NCBI GenBank assembly: GCA_016185275.1
Contig: JACPNX010000006.1
Location: 1 to 64,000, forward strand
Source: Actinomycetota bacterium
GTDB lineage: Bacteria; Actinomycetota; Acidimicrobiia; Acidimicrobiales; Iamiaceae
Direction of reading: 5' to 3'
DNA: 64,000 nucleotides
Of the stretch, positions 50,414 through 60,019 are shown piece after piece. Position 1 is the first letter of the stretch; every line of letters begins with the position of its first letter. Under the pieces are notes generated by a model. That model ran no database searches. It was not told the DNA's origin and saw nothing but the letters and a program-made list of their open reading frames with translations. The position numbers and the translations under genes are program-made.

Positions 50414-53400
50414 TCAACCACGCTCCATCTCCGGGCCGAGGCGGGCGATGGCGCGCAGGATGCGCGTCTCCGAGACGGGCTCCGGCGTACCCAGCTGCTG
50501 CGCGAAGAGGCTCACGCGCAGCTCCTCGATCATCCAGCCGATGCGCTCGAGCTCGGCCTCGGCGCCCCGTCCCTCGAGCGCGTCGACGGCTTCGCCGTAG
50601 GCGCGGGCCACCCGTCGGACCTGCGCCATGCGGCGATGGTCCCTGGCAGGGTCGCCCGCCAGGGCGGCCAGGCGCACGGCGGCGGCGCGCAGGTAGCGGG
50701 CGACGTGCGCCAGGCGCGATGCCCCCGTGGAAGCGACGACGCCGGCGTGGACGAGCGAGCCGCGCTGGGCGGCGACGTCCTCGATGGCGGCGAGCACGAG
50801 CGGGCCCGGCGCCCGGCGCACCAGGTCGTCGAGGCCGGCGTCCACCTCCACGGCCCCGGCCAGCACGGCGGCGACCCCGTCCACCACGGCGACCAGCTCC
50901 TCCTCGAGGCCGGCCAGCACCGCAACCTTCAACCGGTCGAAGCCGGCGGCCTCCCAGGCCGGCCCGCCGTGTTCGGCCATGAGGTGATCGAGCGCGGCGA
51001 CGACGCAGTCCTCGCCGAGGGCGTCGAGGTCGGGATAGGGGTTGGCGGTCAGGGCCAGACCCGCGGCGCGCTGCAGCCGGCTGCGCAACCCGCCGGCGGA
51101 GATGGCGACGTGGCGGCGCAGGAGGCGGCGGGTGCCCGCCCACATCGCCTCGGCCTGTGACTCGGGGTCGGCGAAGACCCGCACGCCGACGGTGGCTCCC
51201 TCGTCGACGAGCGCCGGGTAGCCGACGGCCGCGGCGCCGGGCTCGGGCTGGATCCGGCGAGGGAGCGAGCCGACGCTCCAGGTCCGCAGACCCTGCCGCT
51301 CGATGCCGGCGGCGGCACGGGCCACGGCGTCGCGCGCCCGCGGGGCGAGTTCGGCCTGGAGCTCGAGGAGGTCCTTGGAGGCGGCCAGGATCGAACCCTG
51401 CTCGTCGTGCACGGCGAACGTCATGCGCAGGTGTTCCGGCACCAGGCCGGGCCGGAGGTCCGCGCTGGTGACGGGCTGGCCGCTCACCCGGCGCAGCCCG
51501 GCGGCCAGCGCGGCGGCGAACGTCCCGTCGGCGGAGTCGACGGTCGCCAGCGCGTCGGCGACCGTGGCGGTGATGGGAGCGAGGTGGCGGCGCAGCGTCT
51601 TGGGCAGCGTGCGGGCGAGCTCGAGCGCGAGCTCCTGGCGCAGCCCCGGCACCTGCCAGTCGAAGCCCTCGGGGCGGAGGCGCGGCAGCGCGGCGAGCGG
51701 GACGCGCACGGTCACCCCGTCGACGGGGTTGCCGGGGTCGTAGAGGTAGGACAGGCGCAGGCACAGATCGCCCTGGCGCCACGTCTCGGGGAACGCCGCT
51801 TCGTCGAGGTGCAGGCCCGTGCCGTCGAGCAGGTCGTGGCGGGTGAAGGTGAGGAGATCCGGTTGCCGGCGGCGCGCCCGCTTCCACCAGGCGTCGAACT
51901 CGGGCCCGGAGGTGACGTCGGCGCCGATGCGCGCGTCGTAGAGCCGGGCCAGCGTGTCGGCGTCGGGGACGAGGTCACCGCGCCGGAAGCGGTGCTCGAG
52001 CTCGGCCAGCTCGGCGAGGCGAAGGCGGTTCTCGGCCACGAAGCCGTGCGGCGAGCGCCAGTCGCCGTCCACCAGCGCATGGCGGACGAAGAGCTCGCGC
52101 GCATGGGCGCGGTCCACGCGGCTGTAGGGGATCATGCGGCCCGCGACGATCGGCAGGCCGTAGAGCCGGACCGTCTCGCCGACGACCGCGGTGCCCCGCG
52201 CCGACGACCAGACCGGTTCGCCGTAGGAGCGGGTGACGAGGTGGGCGGCGAGAGGCTCGGCCCACTCCGGTCGGATGCGCGCCACCGTGCGGCCCCACAG
52301 GCGCGACGTCTCGACGAGCTCGGCCGCCATCACCCAGTCCGGTGGGCGGCGAGCCAGGGCCGATCCCGGGAAGATGGCGAAACGGGCGCCCCTGGCGCCG
52401 CGGTACTCGCGGGTCGCGCCGTCGCGCTGGCCGACGTGCGACAGGAGCCCGGCCAGCACGGCGCGGTGCACGTCGTCGGGGTGCGCCTGCGCGCGGGAGG
52501 GATGCAGGCCGAGGCCGGCCGCGACCTGCCGTAGCTGGGCATGCAGGTCCTGCCACTCGCGTATGCGCAGGTGGTGGAGGTGCTCGAGGCGGCACTGGCG
52601 CCGGAACTGGTTGGCCGACAGCTCGCGCTGGCGCTCGGTGACGTGGGCCCACAGGTTCAGGACCGTCACGAAGTCGGACGAGCGATCGGCGAAGCGGCGG
52701 TGTGCGGCGTCGGCCGCCTCGGCCTGGTCGGCCGGGCGCACCCGCGGGTCCTCGATCGAGAGCGCCGCGGCCAGGATCAGGACCTCGCGCAGGCAGCCGC
52801 GCGCGTCGGCCTCGAGCACCATCCGACCGAGCCGGGGGTCGACGGGGAGGCGGGCGAGGCTGCGCCCGAGGCGCGTCAGGCGCGGTGCCGTGCCGCCTGC
52901 GGCGCCGGTCGCGCCTGCGGCGCCGCCTCGCTCGCCTCGCGCGCCAGCGCCGCCGGCGCCCGCGGCGTCTGCGGCGCCGGCGCGCTCGCCTTGTCGCGCA
53001 TCGGGCCGCTGCAGTGCGCCGAGCTCCTCCAGCAGGCGCATGCCGTCGGCGATGGCGCGGTGGTCCGGCGGGTCCAGGAACGGGAACGACGCGACATCGC
53101 CGAGGCGCAGCGCCGCCATCTGCAGGATGACCGCGGCGAGGTTGGTGCGCAGGATCTCGGGCTCGGTGAACGGCGTCCGAGCGGCCAGGTCCACTTCGCT
53201 GTAGAGGCGGATGCACACCCCGGGGGCCACCCGACCGCAGCGACCGGCGCGCTGCGCCGCCGACGCCTGGGAGATCGCCTCGATGGGGAGGCGCTGGACC
53301 TTGAGGCGGGTGCTGTAGCGCGAGATGCGGGCGGTGCCGGCATCGACGACCGCCCGGATCCCCGGGACGGTGATGGACGTCTCCGCCACGTTGGTGGCGA

Positions 53401-54259
53401 GCACGATGCGTCGCCCCGCGTGGGGGGCGAACACGCGCTGCTGCTCGGTCGTCGAGAGCCTGGCGTAGAGGGGCAGCACGTCCGTCGCGGGCAGCGCCAG
53501 AGCCCGCAGCGCGGCGGCGGTGTCGCGGATCTCGCGCTCGCCCGAGAGGAACACGAGCACGTCCCCGTGGACCTCGCCGCGCAGCTCGGCCACAGCGTCG
53601 ACGATGCCTTGCACCTGGTCCCGCGCGACGTCGAGCGGCTCGCCGCGCGGCCCCCGGTCGAGCGGCCGGTAGCGCACCTCCACGGGATGGGCGCGCCCGC
53701 TCACCTCGATCACCGGTGCCCCGCCGAAGTGGCGGGAGAAGCGCTCCGTCTCGATCGTCGCCGAGGTGACGACCACCTTGAGGTCGGGTCGGCGGGGGAG
53801 GAGCTGCACGAGGTAGCCGAGGAGGAAGTCGATGTTGAGGCTGCGCTCGTGGGCCTCGTCGATGATCAGCGTGTCGTAGGCCCGCAGCCTCCGGTCCCGG
53901 TGGATCTCGGCGAGCAGGATCCCGTCGGTCATGACCTTGACCGAGGTGTCCGGACCGACCCGGTCGGTGAAGCGCACCGCGTACCCGACGACGCCGCCGA
54001 CCGGAGTGTCCAGTTCCTCGGCGATGCGGGCGGCCACGGTGCGGGCCGCCAGCCGCCGGGGTTGCGTGTGGCCGATCATGCGCTCGGCGCCGCGCCCGAC
54101 CTGCATGCAGATCTTGGGGAGCTGCGTGGTCTTGCCCGACCCGGTCTCTCCCGCGACGACGACGACCTGCGACGCCTGCAGGGCCGCCGCGATGTCGTCG
54201 CGCCGGGCGGCGATGGGCAGGTCCGGCGACACCTCGACGTCCCGGTGCGGCCTCGGCAT
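50414..54259 (-). CDS. hrpA: HrpA-type ATP-dependent RNA helicase
   Basis: A 1281-residue DEAH helicase. Walker A GETGSGKTTQLPKIC, DEAH in LIIDEAHERSLNIDF, SATIETERFSRHFGG and the motif VI region QRAGRCGRVAPG are in the first half; the long C-terminal part matches HrpA. An Ala/Gly-rich insert of about 40 residues (near 425-460, coded at about 52890-53000) interrupts the region after the helicase core and is not typical. Start ATG 54259. Known: HrpA works in mRNA/ribosome rescue and mRNA processing. Confidence 0.9.
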   Translation of the reverse strand: MPRPHRDVEVSPDLPIAARRDDIAAALQASQVVVVAGETGSGKTTQLPKICMQVGRGAERMIGHTQPRRLAARTVAARIAEELDTPVGGVVGYAVRFTDRVGPDTSVKVMTDGILLAEIHRDRRLRAYDTLIIDEAHERSLNIDFLLGYLVQLLPRRPDLKVVVTSATIETERFSRHFGGAPVIEVSGRAHPVEVRYRPLDRGPRGEPLDVARDQVQGIVDAVAELRGEVHGDVLVFLSGEREIRDTAAALRALALPATDVLPLYARLSTTEQQRVFAPHAGRRIVLATNVAETSITVPGIRAVVDAGTARISRYSTRLKVQRLPIEAISQASAAQRAGRCGRVAPGVCIRLYSEVDLAARTPFTEPEILRTNLAAVILQMAALRLGDVASFPFLDPPDHRAIADGMRLLEELGALQRPDARQGERAGAADAAGAGGAGARGERGGAAGATGAAGGTAPRLTRLGRSLARLPVDPRLGRMVLEADARGCLREVLILAAALSIEDPRVRPADQAEAADAAHRRFADRSSDFVTVLNLWAHVTERQRELSANQFRRQCRLEHLHHLRIREWQDLHAQLRQVAAGLGLHPSRAQAHPDDVHRAVLAGLLSHVGQRDGATREYRGARGARFAIFPGSALARRPPDWVMAAELVETSRLWGRTVARIRPEWAEPLAAHLVTRSYGEPVWSSARGTAVVGETVRLYGLPIVAGRMIPYSRVDRAHARELFVRHALVDGDWRSPHGFVAENRLRLAELAELEHRFRRGDLVPDADTLARLYDARIGADVTSGPEFDAWWKRARRRQPDLLTFTRHDLLDGTGLHLDEAAFPETWRQGDLCLRLSYLYDPGNPVDGVTVRVPLAALPRLRPEGFDWQVPGLRQELALELARTLPKTLRRHLAPITATVADALATVDSADGTFAAALAAGLRRVSGQPVTSADLRPGLVPEHLRMTFAVHDEQGSILAASKDLLELQAELAPRARDAVARAAAGIERQGLRTWSVGSLPRRIQPEPGAAAVGYPALVDEGATVGVRVFADPESQAEAMWAGTRRLLRRHVAISAGGLRSRLQRAAGLALTANPYPDLDALGEDCVVAALDHLMAEHGGPAWEAAGFDRLKVAVLAGLEEELVAVVDGVAAVLAGAVEVDAGLDDLVRRAPGPLVLAAIEDVAAQRGSLVHAGVVASTGASRLAHVARYLRAAAVRLAALAGDPARDHRRMAQVRRVARAYGEAVDALEGRGAEAELERIGWMIEELRVSLFAQQLGTPEPVSETRILRAIARLGPEMERG

Positions 54260-54369
54260 GGAGCCCGCAGGTTAGGGCGTCGCCTCCCGTACCAGTGCTT
54301 GCCAAGACGCACGATCCGGGATCAAATCGGTCGAACGGTGCCGCTCAACTTCTGCAATGGAGGTGCCGA

Positions 54370-54783
54370 ATGGAAGATGTGGACCAGAAGGCGAAGGCCG
54401 CCCGCATGCGTGCGGGCCGGGCTCGCATCGGCGAGCGCCGCCCGCTGACCGGCGTCACCGCGACGCTGCGCACCACGCGTCCGGCACGGTTCGGCCGCCA
54501 GAAGGTCAACGACCGCCTGGTCACCGTCGAGAACCTGTCGGTCACCGGCGCCGGCCTGGTGGTGCCCGCGGACAAGGACGACCGTCCGAGTGAGTCGGTT
54601 GAGCTGTGCCTGGCCGGCGCGTGGGGTCAGGGCCACACCGTCCGGGGGCTGCCCACGCCCACCCCGGGGCTGGTCTACTGGGGCATCGAGTTCCACAAGG
54701 TCCAGGGCGACTTCCTGGCCGCCATCAACATGCTGCTGGAGGCCGAGGACTTCGTGGCCCAGGGCATCGCGATGCGGGACTGA
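54370..54783 (+). CDS. PilZ-like domain protein
   Basis: A 137-residue protein. The NDRLVTVENLSVTGAGLVV stretch resembles the PilZ NxSxxG core that binds cyclic di-GMP, preceded by an Arg-rich N-terminus (RRPLTGVTATLRTTRP) that may supply the RxxxR motif. ATG 54370 follows ggaggt. If it binds c-di-GMP is inferred from this motif only. It is convergent with the CHAT gene. Confidence 0.55.
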   Translation: MEDVDQKAKAARMRAGRARIGERRPLTGVTATLRTTRPARFGRQKVNDRLVTVENLSVTGAGLVVPADKDDRPSESVELCLAGAWGQGHTVRGLPTPTPGLVYWGIEFHKVQGDFLAAINMLLEAEDFVAQGIAMRD

Positions 54784-54800
54784 TCGAGCGCCGCCGCACC

Positions 54801-54837
54801 GCACCGTGCAACACCGCACCGCGCAACACCGCACCGG
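54801..54837 (+). repeat. 15-bp tandem repeat between convergent genes
   Basis: gcaccgtgcaacacc is followed by gcaccgcgcaacacc and a partial gcaccgg. It lies in the gap between the PilZ-like and CHAT genes, both ending here. Confidence 0.6.
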
Positions 54838-54857
54838 CTCACCGCGCCGGCGCACCA

Positions 54858-57506
54858 CTAGCCGCCGCCGATGCACGTGAGGGCCATCGCCGCGGCAGCC
54901 GCGGGCCCGGTCGCCGTGGCCCTGACCTCGGCGAGCACGGTCGCCGGCCGGCGCCCCGCGGCGAGGCCCGTGTGCAGGCGGGCGGCGAGGTCCGGTAGCA
55001 CCGCATCGGGCAGGGGAGCGGCAGCCGCCACGACGGCGCCCGCACCGAGCCGCAGCAGCGTCGTCGCCAGACCGAGCAGCGGGCCGCGGCCCCCGGCGTC
55101 GAGGCGCCCGACGTCGCATGCCGACAGGACCCACACGGGCGGCAGCGGGGCCAGCGGCTCCAGGTCGTAGGCGGTCAGCGGGCCGTCGGCGAGCAGCAGG
55201 CTCGACAGGAGCGGATTGTCCGGACGCAGCTCACCGTGCGCCGCGAAATTCACGACGCTCGCGCCGGCGATCGCCGCGTGCACCGCCGCCACGGTGGCGC
55301 GACGGCCCGTCAGCACCGCGCCGTGCGCATACCTGCGGCGCACCCGGCGGGCTTCGGTCGGCGCGCACTCGAGCCGCGGCCCGGCCACCGCGAGGACGGT
55401 GCGGGGACGTTGCTCCGCCCAGCGGGCGACGCGGTCGTCGGCGCGTGCCCACACCGTCGCGCTGGGGGCCACGGAGACGCTGCGGCCGGTGAGGCCGGGC
55501 AGCGCGGACCACGGCACGTCGACCAGCCGCCGGCTCGGCACGACGACCAGTGGGGTCGCCTCGTCGCCCAGGTCGGCGAGGACCGGCTCGATCACGAGCG
55601 GCGCGACCCGCGCGGCTGCGTCGTGCAGAGCGCCGAGGGCCCGGGCCGCGCCGCGGGGGTCGGCGCTGCGACGCAAGCCGCGCTGAGCCACCAGGGCGGC
55701 GCTCATCGCGCCGGCCAGCGCGTCGACCGGTCCGAGCCGGTGCTTGCGGAACCGGCCCCGGCTCACCGTCACCGCGTGAAGGTCGCCGTCGACCTCTGCG
55801 TACGAGACGAGCGCGCGCTCTGCCAGCCGGCCGGCCAGCGCGGCGGCCGCGACCGGGCGCTGTGGTTCGAACCGCGCGCCCGACGCGCCCCGGGCCCGCT
55901 GGCGGATCGTGCGTTCCAGCCGGCCTCGTCGGCGCACGGCGTCGGTCCCGGCCTCACCGCGACCGGCCGCACGGTTCAGGGCGCGCAGCGCTCCGAGCGC
56001 ACTCCGCATCTCGGGGTCGTCCGGGGGGCGGACGGGGAGCATGCGGAGGTGGCCGGCCGCGGCCCACTCCGACCACGTGAAGAGCGTCCGGGGCCCGGCC
56101 TCCACCGCCAGGCGCAGGCCTGCGGTCACAGCGCCGGCGCCGCCGTCGAGGACGCCGAGCTGGACCTCGGCGCCTCCTGCCGCGGCGACGTGCCCGTCGA
56201 GATCGACGAGAGCGGTCGCCAGCTGGCGCCGAGCGGCACCCGGGCGGCCGGCCGCGGCCTCCAGCTCGGCCGCCGCGAGCCGCGCCAGGACGCGGCGGCG
56301 CACGATCGCGGATCGGGCCTCCCGGGTCGCGTCGGCGAGCAGCTCGACGCCTTCCTCCCGCCGCCCGGCCGCGAGCAGACACTCGCCGGCCAGGACCCGG
56401 GCGTCCAGCGCGGCGGTGGTCAGCCCTGCGCCGCCCACGCGATCGACGAGCGCGCTCGCCTCCTGGGCGAGGTCGCCCGGCGGCTCACCCGCGGCCCGCC
56501 GGGCCTCGACGGCCACGAGGGCGGCGAGAGCGGCACTGCCGTCGCGCCCGCCGGCCGCGAAGGCGGCACTGGCCTGCGCGGCCAGGTGGACGGCTTCGGC
56601 GAACGCGCCCGCGGCACGAGCCGCCCTGGCGCCCCACGCCAGCGCCTCGGCGAGATGGGGGCTGCCGGCCCGCCGGCAGCGTTCGACGGCGAGGCGCGCG
56701 GCGGCACCGGCGTCGTCGACGAGTCCGGCGTTGACGAAGCAGGCGGCCATGTCGAGCAGGTCGAGCGGCCCCGCCTCCTCCGACACGCCGAGCTCGTCGA
56801 AGATGCGGAGCGCGGAGGCGACGTCGCCTTCGAGCGCGGCCAGCGACGCGAGGTTGGCCAGCGCGCTCCGCCGGTGCGCCTCGTGGCCCAGGACGGCGTG
56901 GAGCCGCACCGCCTCCTCCAGGTCGCGCCTCGCGTCGCCCACCGCACCGAGCTCGGCCAGGACCGTGCCGCGGTTGTGGCGCAGCACCGCCTCTGCGGCG
57001 GCGTCGCCGAGGCCGGCCAGCGACGCCAGAGCACGGTCGTAGCAGCGCACGGCCTCGCGGAAGCGGTCGGCATGGCGGTGCACGAAGCCGCGCTGGGACT
57101 CGATCCGCGCCTGCCAGGCCGGGCTGGCGTCGAGCGCGGCGGCGCGGTCCGCAGCGTCGAGCGCCTCGCTCGGACGGCCCGCCGACGCCAGCACCGCCAC
57201 CGCGGTCAGCAGCGCGGCCGCCTCCCGCTCCCGGTCGCCGCCGGCCCTGGCCGCGTCGATGGCGGCGCTGATGTGCCCTGCGGCCTCCTCGGAGCGGCCG
57301 GCGCCGAAGGCGGCGACGGCGAGGACCCTGCGGGCCACCGCGATCGCCGGCAGCGATGGCGCGCTGTCGAGCACCGCGGCGGCGTGCCGGGCCGCGGCGG
57401 TGGGGTCGACGGCGAGGGAGGCGGCCGCGTCCTCGGCGGCGGCAAGCGGGTCTGGCGCGCCGACGGTCCCGCGGCGGTGGCTGTCGATGTCGGCCTCCCC
57501 GGACAT
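54858..57506 (-). CDS. CHAT-domain protease with TPR-like helical repeats
   Basis: An 882-residue cytoplasmic protein read from ATG 57506. Residues 30 to about 450 are Ala-rich paired helices of TPR type (SEALDAADRAAALDASPAWQ). The CHAT caspase-like domain is C-terminal: catalytic His757 in VVNFAAHGELR and Cys797 in VWVLSACDVG. No signal peptide is seen. Known: CHAT proteases, such as in type III-E CRISPR, cleave partners on activation. It is divergent from the subtilisin gene at 57550, with 43 bp between the start codons, so the two share a promoter region. Target unknown. Confidence 0.85.
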   Translation of the reverse strand: MSGEADIDSHRRGTVGAPDPLAAAEDAAASLAVDPTAAARHAAAVLDSAPSLPAIAVARRVLAVAAFGAGRSEEAAGHISAAIDAARAGGDREREAAALLTAVAVLASAGRPSEALDAADRAAALDASPAWQARIESQRGFVHRHADRFREAVRCYDRALASLAGLGDAAAEAVLRHNRGTVLAELGAVGDARRDLEEAVRLHAVLGHEAHRRSALANLASLAALEGDVASALRIFDELGVSEEAGPLDLLDMAACFVNAGLVDDAGAAARLAVERCRRAGSPHLAEALAWGARAARAAGAFAEAVHLAAQASAAFAAGGRDGSAALAALVAVEARRAAGEPPGDLAQEASALVDRVGGAGLTTAALDARVLAGECLLAAGRREEGVELLADATREARSAIVRRRVLARLAAAELEAAAGRPGAARRQLATALVDLDGHVAAAGGAEVQLGVLDGGAGAVTAGLRLAVEAGPRTLFTWSEWAAAGHLRMLPVRPPDDPEMRSALGALRALNRAAGRGEAGTDAVRRRGRLERTIRQRARGASGARFEPQRPVAAAALAGRLAERALVSYAEVDGDLHAVTVSRGRFRKHRLGPVDALAGAMSAALVAQRGLRRSADPRGAARALGALHDAAARVAPLVIEPVLADLGDEATPLVVVPSRRLVDVPWSALPGLTGRSVSVAPSATVWARADDRVARWAEQRPRTVLAVAGPRLECAPTEARRVRRRYAHGAVLTGRRATVAAVHAAIAGASVVNFAAHGELRPDNPLLSSLLLADGPLTAYDLEPLAPLPPVWVLSACDVGRLDAGGRGPLLGLATTLLRLGAGAVVAAAAPLPDAVLPDLAARLHTGLAAGRRPATVLAEVRATATGPAAAAAMALTCIGGG

Positions 57507-57549
57507 GCTCGGGCGCCTATCATCCCGCGGCCGAGCGTGGGAGGGAACC

Positions 57550-58773
57550 ATGGGGCCAGGCGGAGACGGTCAAGACGTTGGCGGCGACGCTCAGGACGCC
57601 GAGGACGCCCGAGGAGAGGACCGGGCGACGCCGGACGAGCGGTTCGCGGCGCTGGCGGCCGACCGCCTGCGGGCGCTCGCGGAGGTGGCCGTCCTGGCCC
57701 GCCGTTGCGCCTGCCCGGGTGCCGCGGGCTGGTTCGCGTACCGCCGCGATTCGCTGGTGGCCGACGAGCGGGGAGTGAAGGCCGTCAGCGCGCTCGTGGG
57801 GGGCGTCGAGGTCGAGCGGTCGGAGCGGCTGCCGGGGATGGTGCGGGCGCGTCTCGCCGAGGGCGGGCCCGACCCGCTGGTCCTCAGCGCGCTGGTGGCG
57901 CAGAGCGATCCTGGGGCGCTCGTCGCACCGGACCACCTGCTCGTGCCGCTGTACCACATGCTCACGTTCCCGTACTCGCTGCCCACCCCGGTCGGTGCGC
58001 TCGGGGAGATCGCGGTGACGAAGACCGCGGGGGGACCGTCGGTCGGCGTGCTCGACACCGGCTGCATCGTCCGGCACCCGTGGTGGCAGGGCCAGGTCGA
58101 CGCCGCCGACGAGGCCCCCCCGAGCGGTGCCGCTGACATCGCCTCCGGTCACGGGACGTTCATCACCGGCGTGGTTCGCCAGGTTGCGCCAGGGGTGCGC
58201 GTGGTGGCTCGGCGGGCCAGCGCGGAGCTCTTCGCGAGCGAGTGGGATGCCGCCGCCGCGCTGCTCGAGCTGGGCGCCGACGAGCGCGTCGGTGTCCTGA
58301 ACGTCTCGCTCGGGACCTACGTCGCCGACGGCTCCTCGGCCCTGGCCCTGCGAGCCGCCGTCGAGGAGCTGCGCCGCCAGCGGGGCGACAGCCTCGTCAT
58401 CGTGGCCGCCGCCGGCAACCAGGCGACCGACGCTCCCGTCTACCCGGCGTGCCTGCCGGGCGTCGTCGCCGTGGGCGCCGTCGTGCGGGGCCGCCGGGGC
58501 ACGGTGCGGGCGCCGTACTCGAACCACGGGCCGTGGGTCGACGCCTGTGCGGCAGGTTCGTGGGACAGCGCGTACTTCGACGGGCCGATCGCGCCGCTCG
58601 GCGCGACCTTCAACGGCTACGCGCACTGGGTCGGCACCTCGTTCGCCGCGCCGGTCGTGGCCGCCCGCATCGCCGGGGAGGCCGCCGCCGGATCGCTCAG
58701 CGCCCGCCAGGCGGCCGGGGCGGTCCTGGGCGCAGGCGCCGCGGTCCCGGGGGTGGGCCGCTACGTGGCTTGA
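57550..58773 (+). CDS. Cytoplasmic subtilisin-family (S8) serine protease
   Basis: A 407-residue S8 protease. Catalytic triad: Asp169 in VGVLDTGC, His201 in SGHGTFITGV and Ser364 in GTSFAAPVV; oxyanion Asn lies in VAAAGNQ. Residues 1-150 are a helical N-terminal region with no signal peptide, so it acts in the cytoplasm, unlike most subtilisins. Start ATG 57550 after gagggaac. It shares a divergent region with the CHAT gene. It lies beside the sigma-factor group on the other strand. Confidence 0.88.
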   Translation: MGPGGDGQDVGGDAQDAEDARGEDRATPDERFAALAADRLRALAEVAVLARRCACPGAAGWFAYRRDSLVADERGVKAVSALVGGVEVERSERLPGMVRARLAEGGPDPLVLSALVAQSDPGALVAPDHLLVPLYHMLTFPYSLPTPVGALGEIAVTKTAGGPSVGVLDTGCIVRHPWWQGQVDAADEAPPSGAADIASGHGTFITGVVRQVAPGVRVVARRASAELFASEWDAAAALLELGADERVGVLNVSLGTYVADGSSALALRAAVEELRRQRGDSLVIVAAAGNQATDAPVYPACLPGVVAVGAVVRGRRGTVRAPYSNHGPWVDACAAGSWDSAYFDGPIAPLGATFNGYAHWVGTSFAAPVVAARIAGEAAAGSLSARQAAGAVLGAGAAVPGVGRYVA

Positions 58774-58832
58774 GCGATCCCCGAGCGTGGGTCCGGGGCC
58801 GCCGCGTCACTCAACTCATCGGGACGGGTGGA

Positions 58833-59306
58833 TCACCAGATCAACCAGCTCGACGGCAGCCGCCGGCCTTCGCCGGTGACGACCACGATCCGGCCGAGGC
58901 CGCTCGGGACCCCGGTGAGCAGGAAGTGGCCGAGGCGGTCCACGCTCGCCGTGATCGTCGTGTCGACGCGCTCGAAGCTCACTTCGGCCGCGTCCGGAGG
59001 CTCGAGCTGACCATCGAGGGCGAGACCGGCGCCCCGGTCGTGGACGAACACCTCGACGGTGCGCGACGCGGACCGGAAGACGACATCGCGGGTGCCGGTC
59101 GAGCGCATCCCGGCCATCGTCTCCTCGGCGTCGAGCAGCTCGAGCAGCTCGCCGTCGAGGGCCGCCAGCTCCGGTGCGCGCTTGGCCGCTTCCAGCACCC
59201 ACGGGGGAACGGGGTCGGCTTCGTCCAGCGCGGCGCGCAGGGCAGCCAGGAGCTCCTCGTCGCCGGGCCGCCCGCTCGTGCCGTCCCGCTGGGACAGGTC
59301 GTTCAT
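58833..59306 (-). CDS. Small beta-sandwich protein beside an ECF sigma gene
   Basis: A 157-residue protein. The N-terminal third is helical and acidic (DEELLAALRAALDEADPVPP), and the rest is a carboxypeptidase-regulatory-like sandwich (LALDGQLEPPDAAEVSFERV and LGHFLLTGVPSGLGRIVVV). It follows the sigma gene on the same strand after 40 bp, the position of an anti-sigma or accessory factor. It has no membrane helix. Function is inferred only from this position. Confidence 0.6.
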   Translation of the reverse strand: MNDLSQRDGTSGRPGDEELLAALRAALDEADPVPPWVLEAAKRAPELAALDGELLELLDAEETMAGMRSTGTRDVVFRSASRTVEVFVHDRGAGLALDGQLEPPDAAEVSFERVDTTITASVDRLGHFLLTGVPSGLGRIVVVTGEGRRLPSSWLIW

Positions 59307-59346
59307 GGCGCCGACCTCCTCGTGCCTCTCGTGCCTCTCGTGGCGT

Positions 59347-59997
59347 TCATGGCTCGACCCTGGCGCGCCGTACCGCGGGGTGGGCGCGCAGCTTGTCGAT
59401 GCACCGTTGGCGAGTGGGGCCGACGCTGCCCCGCTTCATCGACAGGGCCTCGGCGATGTCGTCGTAGGACAGCGGTGGATCGACGCCGAGCAGCCGCAGC
59501 AGGTCACGGCACGGGGCTCCCAGCGAGGCCCATGCCTCCAGGACCGCGCGTCGACGTTCGTCGGCGACCAGGCCGGCTTCGGGCCCGTCGCTCGCCGCCG
59601 AGGCCGCGCTCTCGGCGAGGTCGTCGACGATCGTCACGTCCCGCCGCCGGGCCGCGCGTTCCATGAGCGCCCAGCACTCCCGCCGGGTGGTCGTGGCCAG
59701 CCAGCCCCCGACGTGCGACGCCTGGCGGATGGATCCCTGGCGTTCGTACAGCCGCAGGAAGACGAGCTGGAACACGTCGTCCGCGTCGGCGGGAGAGAGC
59801 CGGTGCGCGCGGATGACCGACCACACGACGCCGCGGTAGAGGTCGACGAGGGCGGCGAAGGCTGCGCGGTCGCCCGCAACGCTCGCGGACAGAAGTGCGG
59901 CCGCGTCGACGGCCTGCTCGTCCCCGGCCACGGTCCGCACAGTAGTGGCGCAGTCGTTCGGTCCCTGGATGGGCGGCCCCACCGTGGCGGGCCGCAT
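59347..59997 (-). CDS. ECF-type sigma factor
   Basis: A 216-residue sigma-70 relative. Region 2 is FAALVDLYRGVVWSVIRAHR with DADDVFQLVFLRLYERQ and GGWLATTTRRECW. Region 4 is LLRLLGVDPPLSYDDIAEAL ending in the HTH SMKRGSVGPTRQRCIDKLRA. It reads from ATG 59997; GTG 59931 would give a shorter, equally complete protein. Known: ECF sigmas direct small regulons and often transcribe their own gene. The protease pair beside it is a likely target. Confidence 0.85.
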   Translation of the reverse strand: MRPATVGPPIQGPNDCATTVRTVAGDEQAVDAAALLSASVAGDRAAFAALVDLYRGVVWSVIRAHRLSPADADDVFQLVFLRLYERQGSIRQASHVGGWLATTTRRECWALMERAARRRDVTIVDDLAESAASAASDGPEAGLVADERRRAVLEAWASLGAPCRDLLRLLGVDPPLSYDDIAEALSMKRGSVGPTRQRCIDKLRAHPAVRRARVEP

Positions 59998-60019
59998 CCG
60001 GACGGCGCCGCCCGGCCCG

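Noticed and set aside
49449-51887. 812-residue minus-strand frame across phosphotriesterase and HrpA genes
   Set aside because: Another frame of the same strand holds the true proteins; this one is Arg/Pro-rich with no motif.
52890-53000. CRISPR-like or structured repeat in the GC-rich block
   Set aside because: The block is coding low-complexity Ala/Gly sequence inside hrpA, without regular repeat-spacer spacing.
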